From contig NC_088315.1 in the NCBI RefSeq assembly GCF_910592395.1, forward strand, positions 10,106,501 to 10,170,500: 64,000 nt of DNA, written 5' to 3'. Below, in pieces: positions 34,430 to 44,340 of the stretch. The translations under genes and the position numbers were made by a program. This DNA comes from Lineus longissimus (taxonomy: Eukaryota; Nemertea; Pilidiophora; Heteronemertea; Lineidae). The notes beneath the pieces were generated by a model that worked only from the letters and a program-made list of their open reading frames with translations, had not been told where the DNA came from and did not search any database. Within the stretch, counting starts at the first letter, position 1, and each line of letters starts with the position of its first letter.

Positions 34430-37400
34430 TGGCCCCACATGTAGATTCCGTTGTCCAAGAAGAAAACAAGGTTAGCCCAGCAGAAAATTCAACATTGGTG
34501 GAGAATTCAATGTTGAACCCCAAGGCGACAGTGTTTGAGCCCAAGCCTGGGCATTCACACGTCACTATTGGGAGCATACAGCTGGCTGACAGCAGCCTCT
34601 ATTTGAGTGGTAAGGTAAACGACCAGTCAACTTCCATGCTTTTGGATACTGGAGCAGCAGTAACACTGATCAGTAGTGATTTATGGGACCGTCTCGATTC
34701 GGCCAAGAAAACCCTTGAACCTGCAATGGGATCCCTGATGTCAGCCACCAAGGAAGACTTGCACATTATGGGGATGGTTGATGCCGATTTACAGATTGGA
34801 TCCAATGTTTACTGTCATCCAGTGGTGGTGGTCAAGAAGCTATGCCACTCGTGTCTTTTGGGAAGCGACTTCTTTGCAAAGCACCAGTGTACCATTCGAT
34901 ATGAAAGTGCTACATTGGAGGTTGGCAATGAAGAAATCCCATTGCGTCACCAAAGAGATGAACTTAAGATTTGTCGAGTCATCCTTGGGCGATCTGTGAA
35001 GATCCCAGCACAGACTGAGATGATTGTGCCAGGAAAACTTGCTAGGGGAGGTGAAGCTAGTCATCTGACACCAGGAATGATTGAAGCAAAAAGGGGCCCG
35101 ACATCGTTCACGACAGGGCGTACTTTGGTGAAGTCAAACCATGGCAAACTCCCCATTCGTGTGGCCAATTTCACAGATAGCCCTATTAGGATGAGGACCA
35201 ATCAGACATTGGGATGGTTTCACCCAGTCACAGAAATAAGTGGACATCAGGACGACAAACATGTGGGGGCCAGGGAGAATGGAGAGGAACAGGAACACTT
35301 GGCTGCAGCTGATATAGCAGCAACCAGTGCTGGGACGCTTTGTACCCCAGACCCTGTATACTCTCCCATACTCGGACAGGGACACTTGGCTGCAGCTTCC
35401 ATAACAGTAACCAGTGTTGGGACGCCTTGTACCCCAGACCCTGTCCAATCTCCTTTGCAATCAGAAAGACTTGGAAAACTGTTGGAAAAATTGGAAATAG
35501 ACGGGATAGATCTGACTGGGTCACAGCGTGCCACGCTGATTTCCCTCATAGCGGAATATCAGGATATTTTCTCAATGGATGATCTGGATATTGGGCACAC
35601 CACAGTGGTTGAACATCGGATAAACACCGGAGATGCTGTCCCGATAAAGCAGAGGCCGCGGAGGGTACCACCCCACCAACAACATTTTGTTGATGAGACA
35701 ACCAAAGACCTCTTGGACAAAAATCTCATAAAGGAGTCTACTGGACCATGGAGCTCGCCTATCGTACTGGCTAAGAAGCATGATGGGAGTTTTCGCCTAT
35801 GTGTAGACTACCGAAAGCTAAATGAGTGCACTGTGAAGTCAGCACAACCACTGCCAAGAATAGATGATACACTTGGAGGACTGGCTGGGTCCTGTTGGTT
35901 CAGCAGCCTTGATTGTGCCAGTGGCTACTGGCAAGTGGGCGTGGCTCCCGAGGATCGAGAGAAAACAGGATTTGTGACAGGAGTTAAGCAATATGAGTGG
36001 TTGGCCATGCCATTTGGTCTGACTGGAGCCCCAGCAACTTTTACCAGGCTCATGAACATCGTGCTAGGGGGGGTAGAGTACTGTCTCGTGTACTTGGATG
36101 ACATAATCGTACATACACCATCGTTTGACCGGCATATTCAGCAGTTACGAGAGGTTTTTGAGCGCCTCAGGAAGGCCAACATGAAGTTGAAGCCAGTGAA
36201 GTGTAAGTTGCTGCGACGGAGTCTGAAATGGTTGGGACATGTTGTGTCCAAGGACGGGATCGCCACTGACTCTGAAAAGATACGTCAGGTCCAAGAATGG
36301 CCAACTCCAAAGGATGTGGGTGAAGTAAGATCTTTCATGGGCTTGGCTGTATATTATCAAAAGTATGTCAAGAACTACTCAGAGATAGCAGCCCCACTTC
36401 ACCAGTTGACTGGAAAGAATGCAATTTTCGAATGGACAGAAGCCTGTGAACAGTCATTTTCCAAACTGAAGAAAGCATTGATTGAGGCACCAGTCTTAGC
36501 ATACCCTGACTTCTCCGAAGATGCGGGTCTCTTTGTCTTGGACACTGATGCCAGTGACTTTGCTGTAGGTGCCGTTTTGTCCCAGCGTCAAGAAGATGGC
36601 TCTGAAAGGGTGATTGCATACGGCAGCAAGAGTTTGCAAGGTGGAGAAAATAATTACTGCACCACACGGCGGGAAATGTTAGCTCTCGTGAAATTTGTTA
36701 AGCATTTCAGGTACTTTCTCCTGGGAAAAAGGTTCTTGGTCCGAACAGATAACATTGCGCTCCGGTGGCTGCTTAATTTCAAAGACCCATCCGGACAGGT
36801 GGCCAGATGGCTCGAGTGCCTAGCCGAGTTTGATTTTAAGATTGAACATCGTGCAGGAAGGCTACACGGGAATGCTGATGCCCTGTCTAGAAAGCCCAGT
36901 AGAGTCAGACAACATGGAGATTGCCCATCATGTGGGCCCACTGACAAAAAGAGAATCGATCAGCAAACGCCAATGGACAGAAAAACTCAGTCGGTGAACC
37001 TAGCAAGTGTAGCAGTGACCCAGGCAAAACCAAGTGCAAAGTCCAAGCCACAGAGAAAAGTACCAACCCTAGTGGAACTGCCTATGGATTGGACCGCTGA
37101 GAAAATTGGACAAGCTCAGGTCAATGACCCTGAAATCAACGAAGTTTATCAGCATGTCCTTTCCAAAGAGACAATAATTCCACAAAGTGTTTTGCAAGGA
37201 TGCAGTACTCGGACACGGGCAGTTTGGGCCCAGAGACAATTGTTGGAACTAGAGGAGGGAGTTTTGTATTTCAAGTCTCCGGATCAGTCAACCCAAAGCC
37301 GTTTGGTTCTCCCAGTAGCATTGATAAAGCCAGTCTTAGTTCAAGCTCACGAAGGCTTTGCTGGTGGCCATTTGGGAATGAGGAAGACCTATGCCAAACT

Positions 37401-39030
37401 TCGATCTCGCTGCTGGCGACCAGGCTTAAAGCGTTTAGTTGAAGACTTTGTTCGCACATGCCCCAAGTGTCAGAAATGCAAATCACCACCCAAGGGAATA
37501 AGGGCCCCCTTACAGAGTATTCCAGTGGGCAGACGAAACCAAAGGTTGCATATCGATTTTGTGGGGCCCATTAATCCACCCTCCAGAAGGGGAAACCGTT
37601 ATATCATGGTGGTGGAAGATGCGTTCACCAAGTGGCCCGAGGCATGGCCAATGAAAAATCAGAAAGTCTCCACCTGTGCAAGAGTTCTAGTCAACGAATA
37701 TGTCTCGCGTTTTGGTGCACCCGAGGGTATACATTCCGACCAAGGGGGGAATTTTGAATCAAAAATCTTCGGAGAGATGTGCAGCTTATTAGGCATTGAG
37801 AAGACTAGGACAACTGCATATCACCCGCAATGCAACGGTCAGGTTGAAAACCTGAATAAAAGCCTGAAGAAAATGCTAACAACCCTTGTAGATGAAAAGG
37901 GACGGGATTGGGATGACAGATTACCATCAGCACTCATGGCATATAGGTCCAGTATACATGAGTCAACAAAGGAAACTCCTTTTGCAATGACTTTCGGAGC
38001 TGAAATGCAAATACCTCTTGACCTTATGATTGGAACATCTACATGTGGCTCTGCTTCCCCAGAAACAACAGTATATGTGAAGGATCTCCGAGAGAAAATT
38101 GAAACATCATATCGAAATGCCAGGGACAACCTGAAGACGGCTCAGAGGCGACAGCGACAGTACTATGACCAGAAGATGAAAAATTCTTCTTTTTCCCAGG
38201 ATGATTTAGTCCTCTTGAGAGACTATCATCTTCGGCCAGATGAGGTTAACAAGTTCCACAAGCCATGGAAGGGACCTTATAAGATTAAGGAAAAGATATC
38301 AGAGGTGAACTATAGGATTGTGCCTCTCGATGGGAAAACCAAGCAAACAAAAGTGGTCCATCTGAACAACTTGCGGCGCTTCTACATTAGAACGGAGGAT
38401 GAGCCACGTCGGGTGGATGATCATCCTAATAAAACATCAGAGAAGAAGGATTTCATTGAGAAACTTGAAATGGAGTCAGCTGCTGAGAACTCTGAGACTG
38501 AGTCTGAAGAAGAGGTAGAGACTATGCCTTTAGAATTTTTGAAACTGCCTATAGGAAGGTCTTGCGAAGAAACCCCAGAATCTCGTGGACAAGACAAGCT
38601 GATGTCAAGACCAGATTTGAGGGACCCTCTTGGTGCTGCTTTAGATACACCAGAAGGGAAGGGCCGCTTTGGTACCCCTAACTCTCAATCTGGTTCCCCC
38701 GACGTGCAACGTCCAGGGATGGGACCATCAGATGGAGCAGTAGATCCACCAGATGGGGAATCTGCAATAGATATTCCAAACCCAGACCTGGATGGTACCG
38801 CCTCTTCAATTGATTCATCTGTGTATGATCCAGCAGACGAAGTACCCATGAACAAATATTGCTTAAGACCACGTAATGATATGCAGAGGCCTGCACGTTT
38901 CCGTTTGTCAATCGATTGCGCCGCGCGTGACACAAACCAACGCGATTCCGCATCAATGCAACAGAACAAAATGCGATGGCTCAAGCGCGCCAGAAAGTTA
39001 AAATTGAACCGCATCTCAGCAACGACTTAA
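34306..39030 (+). CDS. pol: gypsy-1 Pol: protease, RT, RNase H, integrase
   Basis: The frame overlaps gag by 124 nt and is probably entered at 34381 by frameshifting, not at its own ATG. Residues are counted from 34306. The aspartic protease has DTGA at 114-117. A duplicated 29-residue linker follows at about 331-388. Reverse transcriptase has LDCASGYWQV and the YLDD box at 596-599. RNase H starts at about 746 (DTDASDFAVG) and includes RTDNIALRWL. Integrase has an HHCC zinc site ending CPKCQKC at about 1052. Its DDE residues are Asp1084 (IDFVGP), Asp1145 (HSDQGG) and Glu1181 (GQVEN), which is D-35-E spacing. A GPY/F module (WKGPYK) starts at 1321. An acidic tail of about 190 residues with a YCLRPR motif ends the protein. 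No chromodomain, stop or frameshift is seen. Confidence 0.95.
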   Translation: MPSKRVFHMPLERPHFQRLPQQAGKRGGGIVGGQHSPEEAVVAPHVDSVVQEENKVSPAENSTLVENSMLNPKATVFEPKPGHSHVTIGSIQLADSSLYLSGKVNDQSTSMLLDTGAAVTLISSDLWDRLDSAKKTLEPAMGSLMSATKEDLHIMGMVDADLQIGSNVYCHPVVVVKKLCHSCLLGSDFFAKHQCTIRYESATLEVGNEEIPLRHQRDELKICRVILGRSVKIPAQTEMIVPGKLARGGEASHLTPGMIEAKRGPTSFTTGRTLVKSNHGKLPIRVANFTDSPIRMRTNQTLGWFHPVTEISGHQDDKHVGARENGEEQEHLAAADIAATSAGTLCTPDPVYSPILGQGHLAAASITVTSVGTPCTPDPVQSPLQSERLGKLLEKLEIDGIDLTGSQRATLISLIAEYQDIFSMDDLDIGHTTVVEHRINTGDAVPIKQRPRRVPPHQQHFVDETTKDLLDKNLIKESTGPWSSPIVLAKKHDGSFRLCVDYRKLNECTVKSAQPLPRIDDTLGGLAGSCWFSSLDCASGYWQVGVAPEDREKTGFVTGVKQYEWLAMPFGLTGAPATFTRLMNIVLGGVEYCLVYLDDIIVHTPSFDRHIQQLREVFERLRKANMKLKPVKCKLLRRSLKWLGHVVSKDGIATDSEKIRQVQEWPTPKDVGEVRSFMGLAVYYQKYVKNYSEIAAPLHQLTGKNAIFEWTEACEQSFSKLKKALIEAPVLAYPDFSEDAGLFVLDTDASDFAVGAVLSQRQEDGSERVIAYGSKSLQGGENNYCTTRREMLALVKFVKHFRYFLLGKRFLVRTDNIALRWLLNFKDPSGQVARWLECLAEFDFKIEHRAGRLHGNADALSRKPSRVRQHGDCPSCGPTDKKRIDQQTPMDRKTQSVNLASVAVTQAKPSAKSKPQRKVPTLVELPMDWTAEKIGQAQVNDPEINEVYQHVLSKETIIPQSVLQGCSTRTRAVWAQRQLLELEEGVLYFKSPDQSTQSRLVLPVALIKPVLVQAHEGFAGGHLGMRKTYAKLRSRCWRPGLKRLVEDFVRTCPKCQKCKSPPKGIRAPLQSIPVGRRNQRLHIDFVGPINPPSRRGNRYIMVVEDAFTKWPEAWPMKNQKVSTCARVLVNEYVSRFGAPEGIHSDQGGNFESKIFGEMCSLLGIEKTRTTAYHPQCNGQVENLNKSLKKMLTTLVDEKGRDWDDRLPSALMAYRSSIHESTKETPFAMTFGAEMQIPLDLMIGTSTCGSASPETTVYVKDLREKIETSYRNARDNLKTAQRRQRQYYDQKMKNSSFSQDDLVLLRDYHLRPDEVNKFHKPWKGPYKIKEKISEVNYRIVPLDGKTKQTKVVHLNNLRRFYIRTEDEPRRVDDHPNKTSEKKDFIEKLEMESAAENSETESEEEVETMPLEFLKLPIGRSCEETPESRGQDKLMSRPDLRDPLGAALDTPEGKGRFGTPNSQSGSPDVQRPGMGPSDGAVDPPDGESAIDIPNPDLDGTASSIDSSVYDPADEVPMNKYCLRPRNDMQRPARFRLSIDCAARDTNQRDSASMQQNKMRWLKRARKLKLNRISATT
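34375..34436 (+). promoter_or_regulatory. -1 ribosomal frameshift cassette
   Basis: GGGAAAC at 34375-34381 lies in the gag frame as G GGA AAC, the X XXY YYZ form needed for simultaneous tRNA slippage. After a 7-nt spacer, 34389-34395 can pair with 34411-34417 (7 bp with one G-U). Loop bases 34401-34405 can pair with 34432-34436 (5 bp G/C), which gives a possible H-type pseudoknot. The pol frame is exactly -1 to gag and open across this point. Function is inferred from the geometry. Confidence 0.8.
35296..35469 (+). repeat. 87-bp in-frame duplication in pol
   Basis: Two consecutive 29-codon units encode HLAAADIAATSAGTLCTPDP and HLAAASITVTSVGTPCTPDP. They lie between protease and RT, where extra linker length should be tolerated. 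Confidence 0.85.
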
Positions 39031-39732
39031 TAGTGAAAACCTGTTTGTAGCTTTAAACAATTCCTGAATTCATGGAGGCCACGGAAAAGTAATTTGGTAA
39101 CTTGTAACCTGGCACCCCTATACCTGGGACGCTCTGTACTCCGGGAAGGGAGAGGTGTAGATTTACATTACCTCATGCCAGGGTACTAAGGTGCCTTTGA
39201 TCTGCCGCTCACAGGAGGATTTTCGTTCTGAAGCAATAAGGACTTAGTAAATGGATAAGAGACTTTTAAATTCATTTAGTAGTGCACTGAGGGAAGCCTA
39301 TAGAGACAATCTGTTCGTTTAGTGTGTTTGATCAACACATGTTAAGACTATTTTTGGATATATTTGTTGTGTTTGTATATCCTTGTTCTATGCAGAGAAA
39401 TGGACTCAGGACTCATTTCATGTACTATTGCGTGTACTTGGATCTATAGTTTTGTGTATTTTATTGCTCAGGATCGGAGCTAGTAATGGTGGTTTTTTTT
39501 TTTATATTTGATAATTATAAAATCATTTCAGTATTATTATTATCATGATTTTGGAGAAGACAATACTGAGGATGGACATGATGGAGGATAATCCCTACCC
39601 AACTCAGCAAGACGCTAACTCTTATTTTTGTGTTTTATGTTTGGGTAACATATGAAAGCCCTGTTATGTTAGTGAATTGAATTCTGTAACATTGTGGTCA
39701 GTTACACACTGACCAAATTTTGTGGGGGATGG

Positions 39733-39932
39733 TGTGGTGTCCCGAGCCACCCCAGTCTGTCTTCGGCCCGTGTTGCGGCCGGGGCGAAAACGGTGCGTTG
39801 TTGTTGTTATTGTAGTCGACGGGCGAGACGAGACAATAAAGTACGAGTTGAATTAAAGCCGATTTGCAAGTTCATTAGTTCACTATATCATGTATATCGA
39901 GTACCAAAGAAGGCAAATCAAAGGACATTACA
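39733..39932 (+). repeat. gypsy-1 3' LTR
   Basis: 200 bp, identical to the 5' LTR, preceded by a polypurine tract and followed by the TTGG target duplication. Confidence 0.93.
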
Positions 39933-40041
39933 TTGGTACGGTGTAACCCTGCATCATCATCAGGTTGTTACTACTTCGTGTACTACTATCCAACGGTATA
40001 CGGTAAGTTAGACAACGGTAAATTAGGCAACGGTAATTTAT

Positions 40042-40075
40042 TAGACCATATCCACAACTCCGTGGATATGGTCTA
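40042..40075. repeat. Hairpin, 14-bp perfect arms
   Basis: TAGACCATATCCAC and its complement are separated by the 6-nt loop AACTCC. Confidence 0.75.
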
Positions 40076-42229
40076 TTGTTTTTACTGAGCCGAGCGCCAG
40101 GACCCGAGGGATGTGGTTTTCGACACGTATCTCCGAAACTGCCGCACGGAACGACCTGAAATTTGGTTAGGTTACGTTTCGTAACCTGCTAACGAACAAC
40201 GTGTACTTTATTTTTGCGGCCGTTGCTTACTTTTTTAGTTTTCGGGTGATTTTTGATGAAAATCGCCGGTTCTGAACCGTTCCGGTAATAGCACTTCCTC
40301 CCGCGTTTTTACCGATTAGGCAAGTTGCTCAACGTTGATCTGTCCAGACCTGAACAGGTGGGAGGATACCCGCTACATTGAAGAGCCAACAGACATTTCG
40401 TCTACGCATTCTAGACTGGGTGAGTGTGAATTTTTCGTGATTGTAATCGCCCTCAAATTTGTGTTGAAACACTGCATCAGACAAAATTAACTCATCAGAG
40501 GTCAAGAAAAGGATCTTAAGAATATATATTCGCTGTTAGTTTGGGTGATTATAGGGAGCACGTCCATCTTTTGAGGCAAACTTGTCATCCGAAAGTTTCC
40601 AGATCCCCGCAATGGCGGATATACATTCATCCAAAAAATTACGAATTGAGGCAAGTTTCATCAAACTGTGAGCCTCAAACACCTAAGAATGTCTCAAAAT
40701 CACCCAGACTCTACACATGAGATATACCTTCACTGAAAATAATTGCTAAAACCTCGCTTAACGTGTCGCGAGTGCTGAAAGCAACAGTTTTGGAGATCGT
40801 TTTTCTGTACATCCTGCTCACTCCTGTAGAAATGTACAGTAAAGCACGTATACACGTGCAGTGTAAATGGACACACGAATGCACACACCTTCTGAAAATA
40901 TTGTCAGCAAAGGTGATAAGTGTTTGTTCTGAATTATGACAATGAAATTCATAGACTATTAGCAGGTAGTCAGTGTCTGTTGGTCTGAATAATGAATGAT
41001 AAAACTTCTGGTGAAGTTAAAATATTTCCTCGCTCTGTTTTACAGCCTGACGCAGTGACGGGGATGATCAGCATCTGTTCTGTTCTGCGACCGCATCAGT
41101 CACGGATATAGGAGCCTTGACCACGAGGAGCTGATGAGGCAAAGTCGTATAACCGTCTTAACCTTGACATCGGTGCAGTGCTGAATTTGCCGTCCGAAGA
41201 CAAAACAGTATAATATTCCAGCCGTATTTCGTTCTTTTCACTGTAATACTTTTACTTAAAAAAGACTGAATAAATAAACCTACTGTGGCAGTTAGTTTAA
41301 AAAGATATTATTGCATTTTACGTTTTTACGTTTTTACGTTTTTAGTGCTGATCGGTCATACCCCTTGGGCCTGGCCGTAACCTTGCATACTGGTTGTCTC
41401 GATGCCGTATGCTATGACCATGTATATATCTACTGGACTGGTTTGTTGCACCATGTCGAAGGAATTTTATGTAGAGATCAAGACACTTCCCTCGCATCAC
41501 AATCTACACCTCAACAGAATGGTTGTAAAAATCCTTGCCATGATTCCCGGTTGCCCCTATGTTGTGACCATGCATGCATCAATGGCCTGGGATGTTGCAA
41601 CCTACACTTCAAAGGAATGCGAAGTCTAAATCACATTTATTTTTTGTCCCCAGATTGTGACTTTCCTAACAGCAATTGCAGACCATATCCCTGGTGATAG
41701 TGTTTTGTCATCTCAAAAATGAGCACCAGGACAAAGCACCAAAAACCTGCCACTTAAGATCAGATCAGAAGTTACCTACGTGGTGCCAGTACCCACAAGT
41801 GCATGATTGACACCTAGATCATTTGAAGAAAAAATTGGCAGCAGAACCATGTGTGCATGGAGGGAGGTATTATAATATAAATACTGTGGAGACGCAATGT
41901 ATTATTGGTCGTCCCAACATTGGGAGCTTTCATCCCCACCAGCCATATCAGATGGCCAACTGGTTTCCCTCACTCGACCAGAAAACTCATCAAAAGATAC
42001 GAAAGATGTTGAGATTCAGATTACATTTGCTTGTTGTCTGCTGGATTCTGACCATCCATATGCTGAGTTGTTGCAGTCCCAGAACCATCGCTAATTCTAG
42101 TATTTATGATGCACCTACTGTCACAACCTAATTCAGCTGGTTATTCAGGGTTATTTGCCTCTGATTTATCTGGTTATATCCTGGTGCAAACCTAATTTCT
42201 CAACATGACAAAATACTTTCACCAGGGAT

Positions 42230-42442
42230 ATGGTCTGCAATTTGCTGTTAGGCGAATTGCCCAATACTAGTTTATTTATTGCTATTTCTGACCGTGTGGC
42301 TGCAGAGGCTCATGTAAATGAAATGTTAGCTAAGCTTAACGATGATATAATGGACGCCTCTGTGGAGTCTGGATGTTACTCTAAGCGGTTGTTCAGACTT
42401 GTCCAGCACGCCATGGGAATGCCTCTGGATGTTGATAAATAA
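42230..42442 (+). CDS. Hypothetical 70-aa frame
   Basis: An ATG frame with balanced, protein-like composition (AAEAHVNEMLAKLNDDIMDA and on to a TAA). It is preceded by a weak acceptor-like 'tttcaccag' and might be a terminal exon. I recognise no domain and the length is within chance expectation. Confidence 0.2.
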   Translation: MVCNLLLGELPNTSLFIAISDRVAAEAHVNEMLAKLNDDIMDASVESGCYSKRLFRLVQHAMGMPLDVDK

Positions 42443-43501
42443 CCAACAACAGAGTGATCCTTCCTAAATACTTTTATTCAAAATTGTATTCTTTTCTTCA
42501 CAGTTCCAACATTCAATTTACAAGCAAGCACATAGCAATCTTTCTTTCTTAATGAAATATGTGAAGTGTTGAACAGCAGTATTAACCTTTGTAACGATGA
42601 CCATTTTGTCATTAGGGTCATGATTGTGTTCAGTATTCATGGCATGGTTCAGAATACATGTAGCTAACGAGGTATGGACTCGTCCGGGTCATCCATGATT
42701 AAACCAGAGTCTTTATTTGAAAGACTCTGATTAAACTGAAAGCATCGCAATGAGATTGCTGTGTCTGTAGTTTTTTACTTGTTGTACATGGCATAGTTTC
42801 TGGCCTCCTCTTAAGCTCTTGATCACCTCCATCCAGATTGAGAAATTTGAATTAATGCCATACTCTTTGTCTACATGTAATTACTGGTTTATTAGAGTGG
42901 CCCTAATTAACATCAAGATGGTCAAACATGACCCTGGATTATTTGAGTAGGCAATAACTAAGGGGACATTGTAGGCCCTAATTATAGGGACTACAATTAC
43001 AGTTTAATTGCACCAAGCATAATTTCACAATTACCCAATCAAAATTTGTCTCGAAGGTGTTAGATTTAATTACCTGAGAAATAACAGTCAATTAATCAAA
43101 TTTGTGCTGATAGGACTAAGATCATGCCAACTCCCAAATTTAAGATCTTTCCTAACCTTTGATATTCGATTTGAAGAGGTGAACAACCTATTCAAATTGT
43201 CTTATTTACCTATCCTTTTGTCTAGATTACCATTGTCTAAAATGACCATCGTCTAATTTACCTTTGTCTAAAATGATCATTGTCTAGATTATCATTGTCT
43301 AATTTACTTTGTCTTAATTATCGTTGTCTAACTTACCGAATTCAGGTAAGTTAGACAACTGTAAAAAAGGTACAGGTAAAAAAGGTATCGGTAAAAAAGT
43401 TACAGGTAGCTGAGGTAGTAGTTACCTCTCGACGAAAGTTATGTTTAATAAGTAATAAATTATCTGTCCTACTTCTTTTTAATATTTTGTTCACTGGTGA
43501 C

Positions 43502-43635
43502 TGTAATGTATAAGACCGTGGGTGAAGGATTTGCAGCAGCAGAATAAACGGAGGTAAGCATGCGTATAGTATTCGTACCAACAACAACTTTATTATAGCA
43601 AGATGTACCTGATACAGTTCGTACCATATACCACA
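43502..43635 (-). repeat. gypsy-2 3' LTR
   Basis: 134 bp; on the minus strand it starts TGTGGTATATGGTACG and ends CTTATACATTACA. It is followed outside by GTGAC. Confidence 0.9.
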
Positions 43636-44340
43636 GAATCCTCCCCTCCTTGAAAAATTGAGAGTTCAATACATGCAATAAGTCGAACTTGAACAATTAC
43701 CAATAATATTGGAATGAACATAATATTACAACATTTGCTGACTTAACACAACTAGAACTAGAATTGTCAGTTGAGTCTTAGCAGACTCTGGAGTCTCCGC
43801 CTCATTGTAGGGGTATTGTTCGCATTGTGAATGGAAGGGGGATTGAGAAATTGTGTGGGTGAGAGTGGATGTTGGGACAAGACGATCGATTCGGTTGATT
43901 GGAGGGGAAAAAGACGAAATAATGTGGTGTTAGTGGTAGGGAGGGGGTTGAGAGTGATACAAATTTATGTTCTGAATAATTATGGGACATTTGTTTAGCT
44001 TTGTTACAAGAGCGGGGAGGGGTGAAGGGGGAGACCGAATTATGTCGTCTTTTTCATAAGGACATTTTGAGATGAGCCCTTGAGGAAGGGATGTGAAGCC
44101 GCAGTTGAATGCGCACTGGAAGGAATGAATGAATAAATAAATAGATAATATTAATTTTGTTTATTGATTGCTGGTGTATTTCAAGCAATATATATCATTG
44201 ACAATAGTTATGATTGCGATTAGGTTTGCAGTATACTGTAATCCCGAAAATGTTTGGGTGGCTTTTATTGTTTTTATTGCCATTTGGTTGAAATGGCCCG
44301 TTTGTTGTTATAACGTGGACTAACTATACGTCCAGGAACT
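43636..44340 (-). other. gypsy-2 3' untranslated part
   Basis: Non-coding. It begins next to the LTR with the polypurine tract (minus-strand AAGGAGGGGAGGA). It holds a 'gaatgaatgaataaataaata' stretch near 44123. Confidence 0.5.

Larger units (their letters stand above)
32557..39932 (+). mobile_element. Complete Ty3/gypsy LTR retrotransposon (gypsy-1)
   Basis: The element is 7,376 bp between TTGG direct repeats (32553-32556 and 39933-39936). Its 200-bp LTRs begin TG and end CA and are identical by my base-by-base reading. The primer-binding site starts with TGG at 32758, one base after the LTR. A purine-rich TGTGGGGGATGG precedes the 3' LTR. Internally it has a leader of about 620 nt, gag, a -1 frameshift cassette, one long pol frame and a 3' UTR of about 700 nt. 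All hallmark catalytic residues are present. Identical LTRs and open frames point to a very recent insertion. Confidence 0.95.
40001..43338. mobile_element. Possible DNA element with GGTAAGTTAGACAAC ends
   Basis: A 17-bp perfect inverted terminus, CGGTAAGTTAGACAACG, is found at 40001 and in reverse at 43322-43338. Inside each end are further degenerate copies of a 'ttagacaacggtaa' unit, strongest at 43205-43338. A hairpin with 14-bp arms lies at 40042-40075. The interior has short ATG frames (for example 41823-42131 and 42230-42442) with no recognisable domain and no transposase. No target duplication is seen, so the call is tentative. Confidence 0.4.

Noticed and set aside
41126-41185. Box C/D snoRNA-like pattern (CTGATGA ... 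CTGA)
   Set aside because: There is no convincing terminal stem or guide region, and the boxes are too short to be meaningful alone.
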